Below, in pieces: positions 52,534-61,246 of a stretch of DNA of 64,000 bases (position 1 is its first letter; each line of letters begins with the position of its first letter). The position numbers and the translations under genes were made by a program. The DNA lies in the NCBI RefSeq assembly GCF_003148885.1, contig NZ_QGHD01000007.1:1-64000 (forward strand). Direction: 5' to 3'. Source of the DNA: Hallerella porci (GTDB lineage Bacteria > Fibrobacterota > Fibrobacteria > Fibrobacterales > Fibrobacteraceae). The notes under the pieces were generated by a model that was given only the letters and a program-made list of their open reading frames with translations, did not search any database and was not told where the DNA came from.

Positions 52534-54017
52534 TGCGCTAAAAGCCCGAGAATACGGATTTCAGAAATCGCTAAATCTTTCGATGGATCGGTAACGTAAG
52601 CTTCATCTAAAAAGACTTGAATCTCGGTCGTTTCCATCGCTTTGATTTGCGGATACTGAACGCCTTTAATGTCTTCGAGCTGAATCGTTTGACGAAATCC
52701 TTCGCGGGTTAAAAGCGAAAGAGTTTTCGGTTTATTAAAAACTAAAAAGCGATCGCCAAATTCATCGTCAACGGATTTTTGAAAACCCGAAGCGAATCCG
52801 ATTTGTGTAATGATTGTCGGCGAACTAAAATCGAGAATGAAAATGGGAGAACGCGAATTTTCTTGTAACGGAAGAAGCCATGCGCTGCGCAAATTTTTAT
52901 CGAATAAATTGGACGGTTCATAATCGCCATCGCCTTCGACATTTTTTTCTTCGTAGGCGGCGCGAATATCAACGCTTGAAACTTCTTGCAAAGTTTTGGG
53001 CGGTTTATAAGTTAAGAGAAACGCTAAAATTAAAAGGATTAAAAGCGGGAAAAGGGCAATCGCAAAAAGCAGCACATGCTTGTTGGTAAATTTTCGCACA
53101 TTGTCCGTGACTTTATTGGAAATCAGCGGACGATTTTTGATGAGTTTACGAATGCTCATCGTATCGTGTCCGTGATGCTGTTCACCCGGATGTAACGGCG
53201 CAAAAACAATGTCGAGCGCATCCAAAAATTCTTGCATATTTTTGAAGCGATCCGAAACATTTTTCTTCAAGCATTTTAAGATGAGCTTCGCTAAACCCTT
53301 CGGCATATCGGGACGGAAATTTTCGGGATTTGGCGGTTCTTCTTGAACGTGCTTCATCGCAATTTCGATGGGCTTGGAACCGGTGAAGGGAAGGCGTCCG
53401 CAAGTCATTTCAAATAAGATGACGCCTAAACTGTAAATGTCCGAGCCGATGGTAACTTCGTCGCCGTGACATTGTTCGGGCGACATATATTCGGGAGTGC
53501 CCATCGTCATGCCGGTGAGAGTCAGACGTTCCGCAGATTGAATGTGCGAAATGCCGAAGTCCATCAAATACACGCGGTTATCGTGCGTAATCATGATGTT
53601 CGAAGGTTTCACATCGCGGTGCACAATTCCTTTGCTGTGTGCATATAAAAGCCCGCGGGCAACTTGCTTCGTAATGATTTCAATCGCATCAAAATCTAAA
53701 CGGCGGCGGTGCTCCAAAAGTTCTGAAAGCGTACTGCCGCGGACGTATGTCATCGAAATGAAAAGCTGATTTCCTTGACGACCGAAGTCAAAAACTTGCA
53801 CCAAATTTTGGTGGTCCAATTCCTTCATCGCTTGCGCTTCCATGTAGAATCTTTCAATCGATTCTTTGTCCGAAGAAGCGTCGAGAACTTTTAAAGCGAC
53901 TTCGCGTTTTAAATTTTTTTGCAGGGCTTTGTAAACGTAGCCCATACCGCCTTTGCCGAGGACGCCGAGAAGTTCATAGTTTTCGTTGAACGGTCTTGGA
54001 AATTTTTCTGCTGTCAT
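52530..54017 (-). CDS. Membrane Ser/Thr protein kinase with extracytoplasmic discoidin-like domain
   Basis: The product has 495 residues. The kinase domain covers residues 13-275 with GKGGMG (21-26), Lys43, the catalytic HRDVKPSN (133-140), DFG (153-155) and APE-like PEYMSPEQ. A cytoplasmic linker leads to one helix (about 314-337). Outside is a domain of 150 residues resembling F5/8C (discoidin) or NADase-type glycan-binding modules (SNLFDKNLRSAWL, ILDFSSPTIITQIGFASG). It may sense a ligand outside and phosphorylate inside. It overlaps the FHA-ABC transporter gene upstream and the yraN-like gene downstream by four bases each. Confidence 0.88.
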   Translation of the reverse strand: MTAEKFPRPFNENYELLGVLGKGGMGYVYKALQKNLKREVALKVLDASSDKESIERFYMEAQAMKELDHQNLVQVFDFGRQGNQLFISMTYVRGSTLSELLEHRRRLDFDAIEIITKQVARGLLYAHSKGIVHRDVKPSNIMITHDNRVYLMDFGISHIQSAERLTLTGMTMGTPEYMSPEQCHGDEVTIGSDIYSLGVILFEMTCGRLPFTGSKPIEIAMKHVQEEPPNPENFRPDMPKGLAKLILKCLKKNVSDRFKNMQEFLDALDIVFAPLHPGEQHHGHDTMSIRKLIKNRPLISNKVTDNVRKFTNKHVLLFAIALFPLLILLILAFLLTYKPPKTLQEVSSVDIRAAYEEKNVEGDGDYEPSNLFDKNLRSAWLLPLQENSRSPIFILDFSSPTIITQIGFASGFQKSVDDEFGDRFLVFNKPKTLSLLTREGFRQTIQLEDIKGVQYPQIKAMETTEIQVFLDEAYVTDPSKDLAISEIRILGLLAQ

Positions 54018-56095
54018 TTTGCGTTCTTCATGATTTTTAGAGCGAGAATGGATATAATATAAATTAAGAGAGCGATTCCCGCGGGAATGAAAATGTCGAA
54101 ATGTTCCGGATTTAGCCCGGTAAAGAGAGCTTTGAGCGCAGACTGATTATAACTTGTCCAAATGAGATGCGAAAGAAATTGCGCAATGCTCGAAGTTTGA
54201 TCAAAGGGAACGAGAGCGCCCGAAAGTGCAATCTGCGGTAAAATGACGAGCGGAAGAAATGCGTTTGCTTGTCCCGGATTTTTCGCAAAAGTGCTGAGGA
54301 AAATTCCTGCGGAAGCGGCGGGAAGAACGCTGCAAAAAAGAATGACGAATAATAAAATGCTCGGAAAAACTGCGATGTTTTTGGCGATGAACGCATAGAC
54401 AATTCCGGTTTCAAGAAAGGCAAAAAATGCGGTGAAAATAAGCTTCGTCGTGATGACGGCAAAGGGCGATGCGCCGCGGCGAAATTCGTCTAAAAGTAAA
54501 TTTTTTTCTTGGACGATTTCGCGCACCGAAAGAGAAAGAGCAAACCAGTTCGCGCATAAAATCAAAGCGAAAGCTGCGACCCAAAGCGATGACGAATTCG
54601 AAAAAATCATCGAAAGCAAAGCGCCGATAATTAACGGCTGCAAAATGAGAGAAAATAATTTTCCGAAGTCGCGGAACCACTGCCGAAATAAAACGGGGAA
54701 AAAAGAAAAGAAAAAATTTTTGTGTGAAACTTTTGGAAAATAACTGCGCGCGGATTCGGGAAAATCCACTGCGGTTTCTAATTTGGAATCGCGCCAATTT
54801 TCTGCGGTTTTATCGGAAAGAGTTTCGAGAATGCCTTCGGGATCTTCGGCGTTGAAATAATGAAACGCATCTTCTGGCGTCCCGTAAAATCCCACTTTTC
54901 CTTGATGAATGAGTAGGACTTTATCCGAAATTTGTAACGCTTCGTAACTGTGCGTTGTGAGAATGACCGTATGGCCTTTGGCAGCGAGTTCTTTTAAATG
55001 ACCGCAAAGACGTTTCGCATTCAGCGGATCCAAACCCGAAAGCGGTTCATCGAGAAGAATAATTCCCGGTGCGCTCATCAGTTGCGTCGCAATCGCTATG
55101 CGGCGGCGTTCTCCGCCCGAAAGGACAGCGATGCGGCTATCGGCTAACGCAGAAATATGCAACAACTGAAGCAATTTGCAGGCGCGTTTTTCGGTTTCTT
55201 TTTTCGTGTAATCTTTCGGAAGAGAAATGCGGGCGGCGAGTTTTAACGTCTCCATGACCGTGAGCGCATTTCGCAAAAGCGGTTCTTGTGGTAAGTAAGC
55301 GATTTCGCGGCGAATGTTCGTTTGTTCGTAATCGATGCCATCTAAAAAAATGGAACCGTTTTGGCGTTTGACTTTTCCTGCGAGAAGTTCTAAGAGTGTG
55401 CTTTTTCCTTGTCCGCTTAATCCGATAATCGAAAGAATTTTCCCGGCGGGCAAAGAAAATCGAATGTCTTCTAAAATATTTTTTTTCGAAAGATGAACGG
55501 AAACATCGTGGACGGTTAACGAAAATCCGATGTCTTTTTGATGCAGAAAAATATTGCCATCGCGAAATTCCAAAAGACACCACGGCAATTTTAAGGTTTC
55601 GTGATTTTCTAAAAATTGTACGCGATGAAAATGCGATTGTAAAAAAATGAGCTTTAAACGTTTTCCGCACAAAGTCGCTTGCGCCAATTTTTTCGGACAA
55701 GCGGGATGCAAAATGGTTCCCGGAATATCGTCGTCTTCACCGCGCCCGAGGAAAATCGGAGAATCTTTGGAAAGCGGAATCGCGGGCACATCTTCGAGAG
55801 AACGCACATGAGAAAGCGTAAGCTCATTTTGTTTTAACGCAAAACGAAGTTGTTGCAAACCGAGCAAGAAAATATCGCCGTCTTCAATTTCTTTTTGTTC
55901 AATATTTTTCCCGGCGAAAAGAGTTCCCGAAGTTTGACTTAAATTGGTGAAAATCCAACGTCCATTTTGAAATTCAATTTTTGCATGCATGCGCGAAACG
56001 GAAGCATCGTGAAGTTCAAAATTCACATTTTTTCCGCGCCCGATGAAAAATGGTTCATCCGGAGAAATTTTTTGCACCAAAAAAGTAGAAGCCAT
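54014..56095 (-). CDS. FHA domain-ABC ATPase-permease fusion (ABCG-like)
   Basis: The product has 693 residues. An FHA domain at about 15-75 (FFIGRGKN, SRMHAKIEF) recognises phosphothreonine, and a second, degenerate FHA-like stretch starts near 113 (PIFLGRGEDDD). The ABC ATPase has Walker A GLSGQGKST at 225-233, signature LSGGERRR from 325, Walker B IILLDEPLSGLD and switch His in TTHSYEAL. The C-terminal 220 residues form about six helices of the ABC-2 type. The order ATPase then membrane domain is that of ABCG half-transporters, so it probably dimerises. It overlaps the kinase gene by four bases, so kinase control through the FHA domain is likely. The substrate is unknown. Confidence 0.88.
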   Translation of the reverse strand: MASTFLVQKISPDEPFFIGRGKNVNFELHDASVSRMHAKIEFQNGRWIFTNLSQTSGTLFAGKNIEQKEIEDGDIFLLGLQQLRFALKQNELTLSHVRSLEDVPAIPLSKDSPIFLGRGEDDDIPGTILHPACPKKLAQATLCGKRLKLIFLQSHFHRVQFLENHETLKLPWCLLEFRDGNIFLHQKDIGFSLTVHDVSVHLSKKNILEDIRFSLPAGKILSIIGLSGQGKSTLLELLAGKVKRQNGSIFLDGIDYEQTNIRREIAYLPQEPLLRNALTVMETLKLAARISLPKDYTKKETEKRACKLLQLLHISALADSRIAVLSGGERRRIAIATQLMSAPGIILLDEPLSGLDPLNAKRLCGHLKELAAKGHTVILTTHSYEALQISDKVLLIHQGKVGFYGTPEDAFHYFNAEDPEGILETLSDKTAENWRDSKLETAVDFPESARSYFPKVSHKNFFFSFFPVLFRQWFRDFGKLFSLILQPLIIGALLSMIFSNSSSLWVAAFALILCANWFALSLSVREIVQEKNLLLDEFRRGASPFAVITTKLIFTAFFAFLETGIVYAFIAKNIAVFPSILLFVILFCSVLPAASAGIFLSTFAKNPGQANAFLPLVILPQIALSGALVPFDQTSSIAQFLSHLIWTSYNQSALKALFTGLNPEHFDIFIPAGIALLIYIISILALKIMKNAK

Positions 56096-56098
56096 AAA

Positions 56099-57298
56099 TT
56101 ATTGCAGCTGAGCAATTCCTTTGGCGAAGCGTTCTGCGGCAGCGGCGAGAGTTTCCATCGACGCAGCATACGAGAATCGCACATAGCCTTCGCGGCCGAA
56201 TGCACTTCCCGGCACAATTGCGAGTCCTTCTTTTTCGAGAAGATAAGTGCAGAATGTGACGGAATCCGAAATCACTTTGCCGTCCGGAGATTTTTTCCCG
56301 AAAAGTGCGCTCACATTTGCGAACAAATAAAATGCGCCTTGCGGAAGTCTTGCAGAAACTCCGGGAATCGCAGAAATTTTTTGAAAGAGAAAATCGCGGC
56401 GGCGTTTAAATTCATCGCGCATTTTGTAAACATTGTTGAGTGGCATTTGAAGCGCTTTTTCGGCTGCGTATTGCGCAATATTCGACGGGTGATGCGTCGT
56501 TTGTCCTTGCGCTTTGGCGATGAGTTTTGCGATTTCTTTCGGGGCGGCGACGTAGCCGATTCTCCAACCGGTCATGCAATGCGATTTTGAAAGTCCGTTG
56601 ATGATGAGAGTGCGCTCTGCCATTTGCGGGAACGCGGCGAGACTTTTAAAATGAAAACTTTCGCTGTAGGAAAAATGCTCGTAAATTTCGTCGGAGACCG
56701 CATACAAATCGTGTTTGACGATGAGCTTTGCAATTTCTCCGAGAACATTTTCCGTGTAAAGAGTTCCCGTCGGATTTGTCGGATTATTTAAAATCACCGC
56801 TTTCGTTTTTGCGGTAATTGCCGCTTCCAATTCTTGCGGACTCATTTGAAAATCATCTTCGGCTTTCGTGTGCACAATGACAGGAATACCGCCCAATAAT
56901 TTCACGAGTTCGGGATAAGTCACCCAATACGGTTCTGGAATAATGACTTCGTCGCCGGGGTTAATGAGCGCGAGAAGAGAATTGAAAACCGCGTGCTTTG
57001 CACCGCTCGTTAAAATGATTTGCTCCGGCGCATAATCTAAACCGTTTTCATTTTTCAATTTTTTTGCAACCGCTTCGCGGACGCTTAAAATTCCTTGCGG
57101 TGCTGTGTAACGTGTTTTCTTTTCATCGATTGCGGATTTTGCGGCTTCGCAAATTTCTTCGGGAGTATCCCAATCGGGTTCGCCAGCGCCGAGAGAAACG
57201 ATGTCCTTTCCTTCGGCTTTTAATTTTTTAGCGAGAGAGTCCACGGCAACGGTGAGCGATGGCGCAATATTTTGAATGCGGATAGAAAGATTTTTCAT
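56099..57298 (-). CDS. Aspartate aminotransferase-type PLP enzyme (class I)
   Basis: The product has 399 residues. It is a fold-type I aminotransferase that moves amino groups between aspartate and 2-oxoglutarate or related pairs. Visible are LGAGEPDWDTPEEI, TSGAKHAVFN, NNPTNPTGTLY, the DEIYEHFSY segment, the PLP lysine in NGLSKSHCMTGWRIGY and the carboxylate-binding Arg in VRFSYAAS. The length is typical. The ATG overlaps the stop of the upstream MMPL exporter gene by four bases. The FHA-ABC gene starts three bases after its stop, so MMPL-aminotransferase-transporter-kinase-yraN may form one long transcript. Confidence 0.92.
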   Translation of the reverse strand: MKNLSIRIQNIAPSLTVAVDSLAKKLKAEGKDIVSLGAGEPDWDTPEEICEAAKSAIDEKKTRYTAPQGILSVREAVAKKLKNENGLDYAPEQIILTSGAKHAVFNSLLALINPGDEVIIPEPYWVTYPELVKLLGGIPVIVHTKAEDDFQMSPQELEAAITAKTKAVILNNPTNPTGTLYTENVLGEIAKLIVKHDLYAVSDEIYEHFSYSESFHFKSLAAFPQMAERTLIINGLSKSHCMTGWRIGYVAAPKEIAKLIAKAQGQTTHHPSNIAQYAAEKALQMPLNNVYKMRDEFKRRRDFLFQKISAIPGVSARLPQGAFYLFANVSALFGKKSPDGKVISDSVTFCTYLLEKEGLAIVPGSAFGREGYVRFSYAASMETLAAAAERFAKGIAQLQ

Positions 57299-59694
57299 GG
57301 AAGATTTCTCCTGCGGATTCGCCGACGATCAATGGCTCCGGCGAGAAGCGGAAAAACGAAAAGGTGAGAAAGCATAAGACAGAAAAGTCCGAGAATCGAG
57401 ATGAGTCCGATTTCGTGAATGCCTGGATGCGAAGAAGCAAAAAGTCCGCAAAGGACGATGAGGGTTAAAAATTCTGCGAAAAGACAAGTGATTCCCGTGG
57501 TGCGGAAAACGTAGTGAATGCTTCCGGTGGAATTTTCAAAATACGAATTCCAAAGTTGAATGGAACCGTCGAGGCTCATCCCGATTAAAATGGGGAAGGC
57601 GAGCGCGCTGTACGCCGAAATGGAAATATCGAAAAGGCGTAATAATCCGAGAAGCCAGAAGAAAGCGATGATGGGTGGCGTAATTGTAAGAAGTGAAAAG
57701 GAAATTTTTTTGTAGAAGAGGAGGGTGAGAAGAAGGACGCCTGCGATGCCCGCGAGAATTGTCTTGTGAAAATGTGGAAGAGTCCGATTTAAAAGGTCGG
57801 CGCGGACGAGAGCAGTTCCCGTCATCGGGTAATGATAGGGCTCTAATTCTTTTGCTAAACGGCGACAAGCGAGTCCATCGTTCGGATCAAAATTGGGAAA
57901 GATAAATGCGTATTCGATAGAACCTTTTGCGTTTTCCCCAAAAATGCGGCGCAGATTTTGCGGCAAATCGCGGTAGAGAACGGGCGAAATTTTCATCGCA
58001 TTTAAACGGTTGAATCGTTCGGAATCGGCGGGGCTAATTTGCTTGAGCATTTCCAAATCGATTTCGTTTCGGATATCGTTGAGGATGGAAATTTTTTCTT
58101 GCTGATTTGACGGAATTAAATTTTGAAAAATCGTAACGGCGCGAATTCCGGTTTCGGGATTTTGCTTTTGTTCGCGGCTAATGCGATTGTAAAAGGCGCG
58201 CGCTTCTTTTGCATCGGGAAGAATGACGACGATTGGATCGTAGCGCAAGTAAGCGGTTTCGCGGAGAAGAGAATCGGCGATTGCTGTATTCGGGTTGTAA
58301 AGAGTGTGCGAAAAATCGTAATCGAATTTGGGATAAATTCCGCGGCAAGGAAGAATAAGAGAAATGAGAATGACAGGAATTAACGCTTTCTTAAATCCGA
58401 TGAATGGACGCTCTTTAAAATCGTGCATCCGACTTTGAATTTTTCCAAAGACGAGGAATGGGCGGTAATGACCGGTGAGTTCGATGAGAGCGGGGAAGAC
58501 GAGGCTCGAAAGCGACCAGTTGAGAATTGAACCGACAGCCCCGAGAATTCCGAGTTCTTGCATTCCGGTGAGCGGCACAAAATAAAGTCCGAGGAATGCG
58601 ATGGCGAAAGAAAATGTGGAAACTGCAATCGTCGGGCCGATTCCCAAAAGCGCACTTTCTAAGCTCAATTCGTAACCGAGACCTTTGCGTTGTTCTTCGG
58701 CGTAACGCGTCATCAAATGCACAATTTCGCGGCAAGAAATTCCGGGAAGAATGACCGCGAGAATGAGCGAATATAAATTGATGCGCCCGAAGAAAAGCCA
58801 CGCTGCGGCAAGAGTCCACACAAAAACGAGCGCAATCGGAATGACGGAAAGAATAAAAACGGTCGGCTGTTTTGCAAAGCGGAATAAGAAAAAGATGGAG
58901 AGAAGAATGGCTAAAACGATTCCGGTAAATCGCGCTTCGGGGAGAATTTTCCAGCCTTCGCGAGCGGTATCGTAAACATTGCCGGTGAGGTAAAGACTTG
59001 CGTTATCGCTTTCGGGAAGACTTTCAAAAGCGCCTTCGACGATGCGGGTAAGTTTCCTAGATGCGGCGAGATCCGAAACGCGTTCCTTTGGAAATACGCT
59101 GACGATGCGCACGGTTCCGTCGGCATTCGAATACATATTCCGCAATTTCGCCAGGTAATCGTTTTCGGTTTTAAAAAGAGTTAACGAATCGGTAATTTCT
59201 TTTGCAATGGAATCGCGGACAATTTTTACTGATGAATCGCCGACTTGCAAATCCACATATAACGGATTCTGTTCAAATTTATACCGCGATTGGATTTCGG
59301 CAATGCGGCTGCGAATTTTTTTCAAATCCGACGTGTGCGCATACAGCAAGCGATTCTTTTCAAAAAAATCCGCTTCGGATTGATACTCGATAAAATTGAC
59401 AAATCGATTTTCTTCGAGTTCGTGCACAAGCCCTTGGACAAGGCGATCGTTGCGCGCGCTATCGGGCGAAGTAATGACCGCGATGAGAGAACCGAAGCCT
59501 CCGAAATTTTCTTCGACAATGGAATTGGTTTGCTTTACCGCCGATGTTTTGGGGAGCATGTCGATAGTTCTCAAATCCCATTTTAAATTCCGCACCGGAT
59601 AAATGGAAAGTAGCGTAATCGCTAGCGCTACGAAGAGAACGAGCTTCGGGTGTTTTAACGCACTGCGCAAAATTCTTTGAAGTAAAGAGAACAC
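57295..59694 (-). CDS. RND/MMPL-family exporter
   Basis: The product has 799 residues. Two halves each carry a first helix, a periplasmic loop of about 200 residues and a bundle of five more helices, twelve in total. Visible are LPKTSAVKQTNSIVEENFGG in the first loop, the helix with the conserved VILPGISCREIVHLMTRYAE, and in the second half PILIGMSLDGSIQLWNSYFE. The usual charged GxxxDY motif of proton-driven RNDs is changed (GISCREI, GMSLDGS). Members export lipids, hopanoids or drugs; the cargo here is unknown. It overlaps the aminotransferase gene start by four bases. Confidence 0.85.
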   Translation of the reverse strand: MFSLLQRILRSALKHPKLVLFVALAITLLSIYPVRNLKWDLRTIDMLPKTSAVKQTNSIVEENFGGFGSLIAVITSPDSARNDRLVQGLVHELEENRFVNFIEYQSEADFFEKNRLLYAHTSDLKKIRSRIAEIQSRYKFEQNPLYVDLQVGDSSVKIVRDSIAKEITDSLTLFKTENDYLAKLRNMYSNADGTVRIVSVFPKERVSDLAASRKLTRIVEGAFESLPESDNASLYLTGNVYDTAREGWKILPEARFTGIVLAILLSIFFLFRFAKQPTVFILSVIPIALVFVWTLAAAWLFFGRINLYSLILAVILPGISCREIVHLMTRYAEEQRKGLGYELSLESALLGIGPTIAVSTFSFAIAFLGLYFVPLTGMQELGILGAVGSILNWSLSSLVFPALIELTGHYRPFLVFGKIQSRMHDFKERPFIGFKKALIPVILISLILPCRGIYPKFDYDFSHTLYNPNTAIADSLLRETAYLRYDPIVVILPDAKEARAFYNRISREQKQNPETGIRAVTIFQNLIPSNQQEKISILNDIRNEIDLEMLKQISPADSERFNRLNAMKISPVLYRDLPQNLRRIFGENAKGSIEYAFIFPNFDPNDGLACRRLAKELEPYHYPMTGTALVRADLLNRTLPHFHKTILAGIAGVLLLTLLFYKKISFSLLTITPPIIAFFWLLGLLRLFDISISAYSALAFPILIGMSLDGSIQLWNSYFENSTGSIHYVFRTTGITCLFAEFLTLIVLCGLFASSHPGIHEIGLISILGLFCLMLSHLFVFPLLAGAIDRRRIRRRNLP

Positions 59695-59750
59695 AAAATC
59701 AAATTAGAAATTAGAAAGCGTGCGCAGATTTTTCTTTGGATAGAATCGCA

Positions 59751-59782
59751 AAAAAAAGCTCCGCGAGAGCGGAGCTTTTTGA
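59751..59782 (-). terminator. Rho-independent terminator after purF
   Basis: Stem AGCTCCGC/GCGGAGCT (59757-59764, 59769-59776) with a GAGA loop. The minus strand continues in a T run. Confidence 0.9.
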
Positions 59783-59784
59783 AA

Positions 59785-61170
59785 TTAGCCACAGCTAAAT
59801 TTTCCAGCTTCTTTCCCGATGTATTCGGGGTAGTTGCCGTCGAAGCAAGCGGCGCAATATTCTGCGGGAGCGCCGGTGCATTCTTTCATCCCGTCAATGC
59901 TCAAGTAGCCTAAGCTTTCGACTCCGAGCATTTTGGCGATTTCTTGCGGAGTCATGCTGCTAGCCGCTAAATCGCCCGCATTCGGGAAGTCCATCCCGAA
60001 ATAGCAAGCGTGTGCTACCGGAGGCGATGCAATGCGAATGTGCACTTCGGTAGCGCCGGCATCGCGAATCATCTTCGAAAGAATTTTGAGAGTCGTGCCG
60101 CGGACGATAGAATCATCGACAACGCAGACTTTGCGGTTTTTCAAAACGCCTTCGATCGGGTTGAATTTTAAGCGGACTTTTTGAGCGCGGACATTTTGTG
60201 TCGGGTCAATGAATGTGCGTCCGACGTAATGGTTGCGGAGAAGTCCGATTTCAAATTTAATGCCAGCTTCGCGAGCGTAGCCGAGAGCTGCGGTCGTCGA
60301 AGAATCCGGAACCGGAATCACGATGTCTGCGTCGACGGGGCATTCGCGGGCGAGTTGCTTTCCCATTTTACGGCGAACTTTATCGCAAATCTGTTCGAAA
60401 ATGCGAGAATCCGGACGCGCAAAATAGATGTATTCAAAAATGCAGTGGGCGAGGCGACCTTTTTTCGTAAAGGTTTCGGAATGCAAACCGTCTTGAGTAA
60501 TGGTGAGCAGTTCGCCCGGTAAAATATCGCGGACATAATTTGCGCCGAGCAAATCAAATGCGCAAGTTTCGCTTGCGACGCACCAACTATTTCCAAAACG
60601 AGCGAGCGAAAGAGGACGGAAGGCGTAGCCATCGCGGGCGACGAACATCGTGTCTTTCGTCATGATAATAATGCAAAAGCACCCGGTGAGTTTCGAAAGC
60701 GCTTTCTTAATCGCTTCTTTCACATTGGGTGCTTGAGTGCGAGCAATTTCGTGCAAGAGAATTTCGGAGTCCGAAGTCGTCTGGAAAATATGACCGGCTT
60801 CTTCCATTTCTTCGCGGAGTTCTGCAGCATTGGTGAGGTTACCATTATGCGCAATGGCGAGTTGACCCCATTTGCAGCTCACTAAAATCGGCTGCGCATT
60901 GGCGAGAGTACTAGAGCCCGTAGTGCTATAACGCACATGTCCAATTCCCGCAAAGCCCTGCAATTCGTCCACATTATATTCGCGGAGAAGGGTTGAAACC
61001 AAACCCATCGATTTGCGAACGCGGATTTTATCGCCATTGGTGATAGCAAAACCTGCGCTTTCTTGACCGCGGTGCTGCAGAGCGTAAAGCCCCATCGCAA
61101 CGTTACGTGCAACGTTTTCGCCATTGTAGATGCCGATAACGCCGCATTCTTCGTGAAGTTCTTCCAACAT
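59785..61170 (-). CDS. purF: Amidophosphoribosyltransferase
   Basis: The product has 461 residues. It starts purine synthesis by making phosphoribosylamine from PRPP and glutamine. A short propeptide MLEELHEE precedes the catalytic Cys9 of the Ntn-type glutaminase (CGVIGIY). GHVRYSTTGSS and HNGNLTNA follow. The phosphoribosyltransferase part has VCVVDDSIVRGTT (PRPP loop). Cysteines in the C-terminal region (EYCAACFDG) resemble those of Bacillus-type enzymes that bind an Fe-S cluster. The ATG at 61170 has GAGG upstream; the frame beyond it is not part of the family. Confidence 0.96.
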   Translation of the reverse strand: MLEELHEECGVIGIYNGENVARNVAMGLYALQHRGQESAGFAITNGDKIRVRKSMGLVSTLLREYNVDELQGFAGIGHVRYSTTGSSTLANAQPILVSCKWGQLAIAHNGNLTNAAELREEMEEAGHIFQTTSDSEILLHEIARTQAPNVKEAIKKALSKLTGCFCIIIMTKDTMFVARDGYAFRPLSLARFGNSWCVASETCAFDLLGANYVRDILPGELLTITQDGLHSETFTKKGRLAHCIFEYIYFARPDSRIFEQICDKVRRKMGKQLARECPVDADIVIPVPDSSTTAALGYAREAGIKFEIGLLRNHYVGRTFIDPTQNVRAQKVRLKFNPIEGVLKNRKVCVVDDSIVRGTTLKILSKMIRDAGATEVHIRIASPPVAHACYFGMDFPNAGDLAASSMTPQEIAKMLGVESLGYLSIDGMKECTGAPAEYCAACFDGNYPEYIGKEAGKFSCG

Positions 61171-61203
61171 GGAAACCTCGTTAAGTGATGTAAAATAAAA
61201 TAG

Positions 61204-61240
61204 AAAAAGTTCTACGCTCTTTGAAAACGCAGAACTTTTC
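61204..61240 (-). terminator. Rho-independent terminator after the GH10 gene
   Basis: Arms AAAAGTTCT (61205-61213) and AGAACTTTT (61231-61239) with inner GCG/CGC pairing, just downstream of the GH10 stop. Confidence 0.65.
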
Positions 61241-61246
61241 ATTCCT

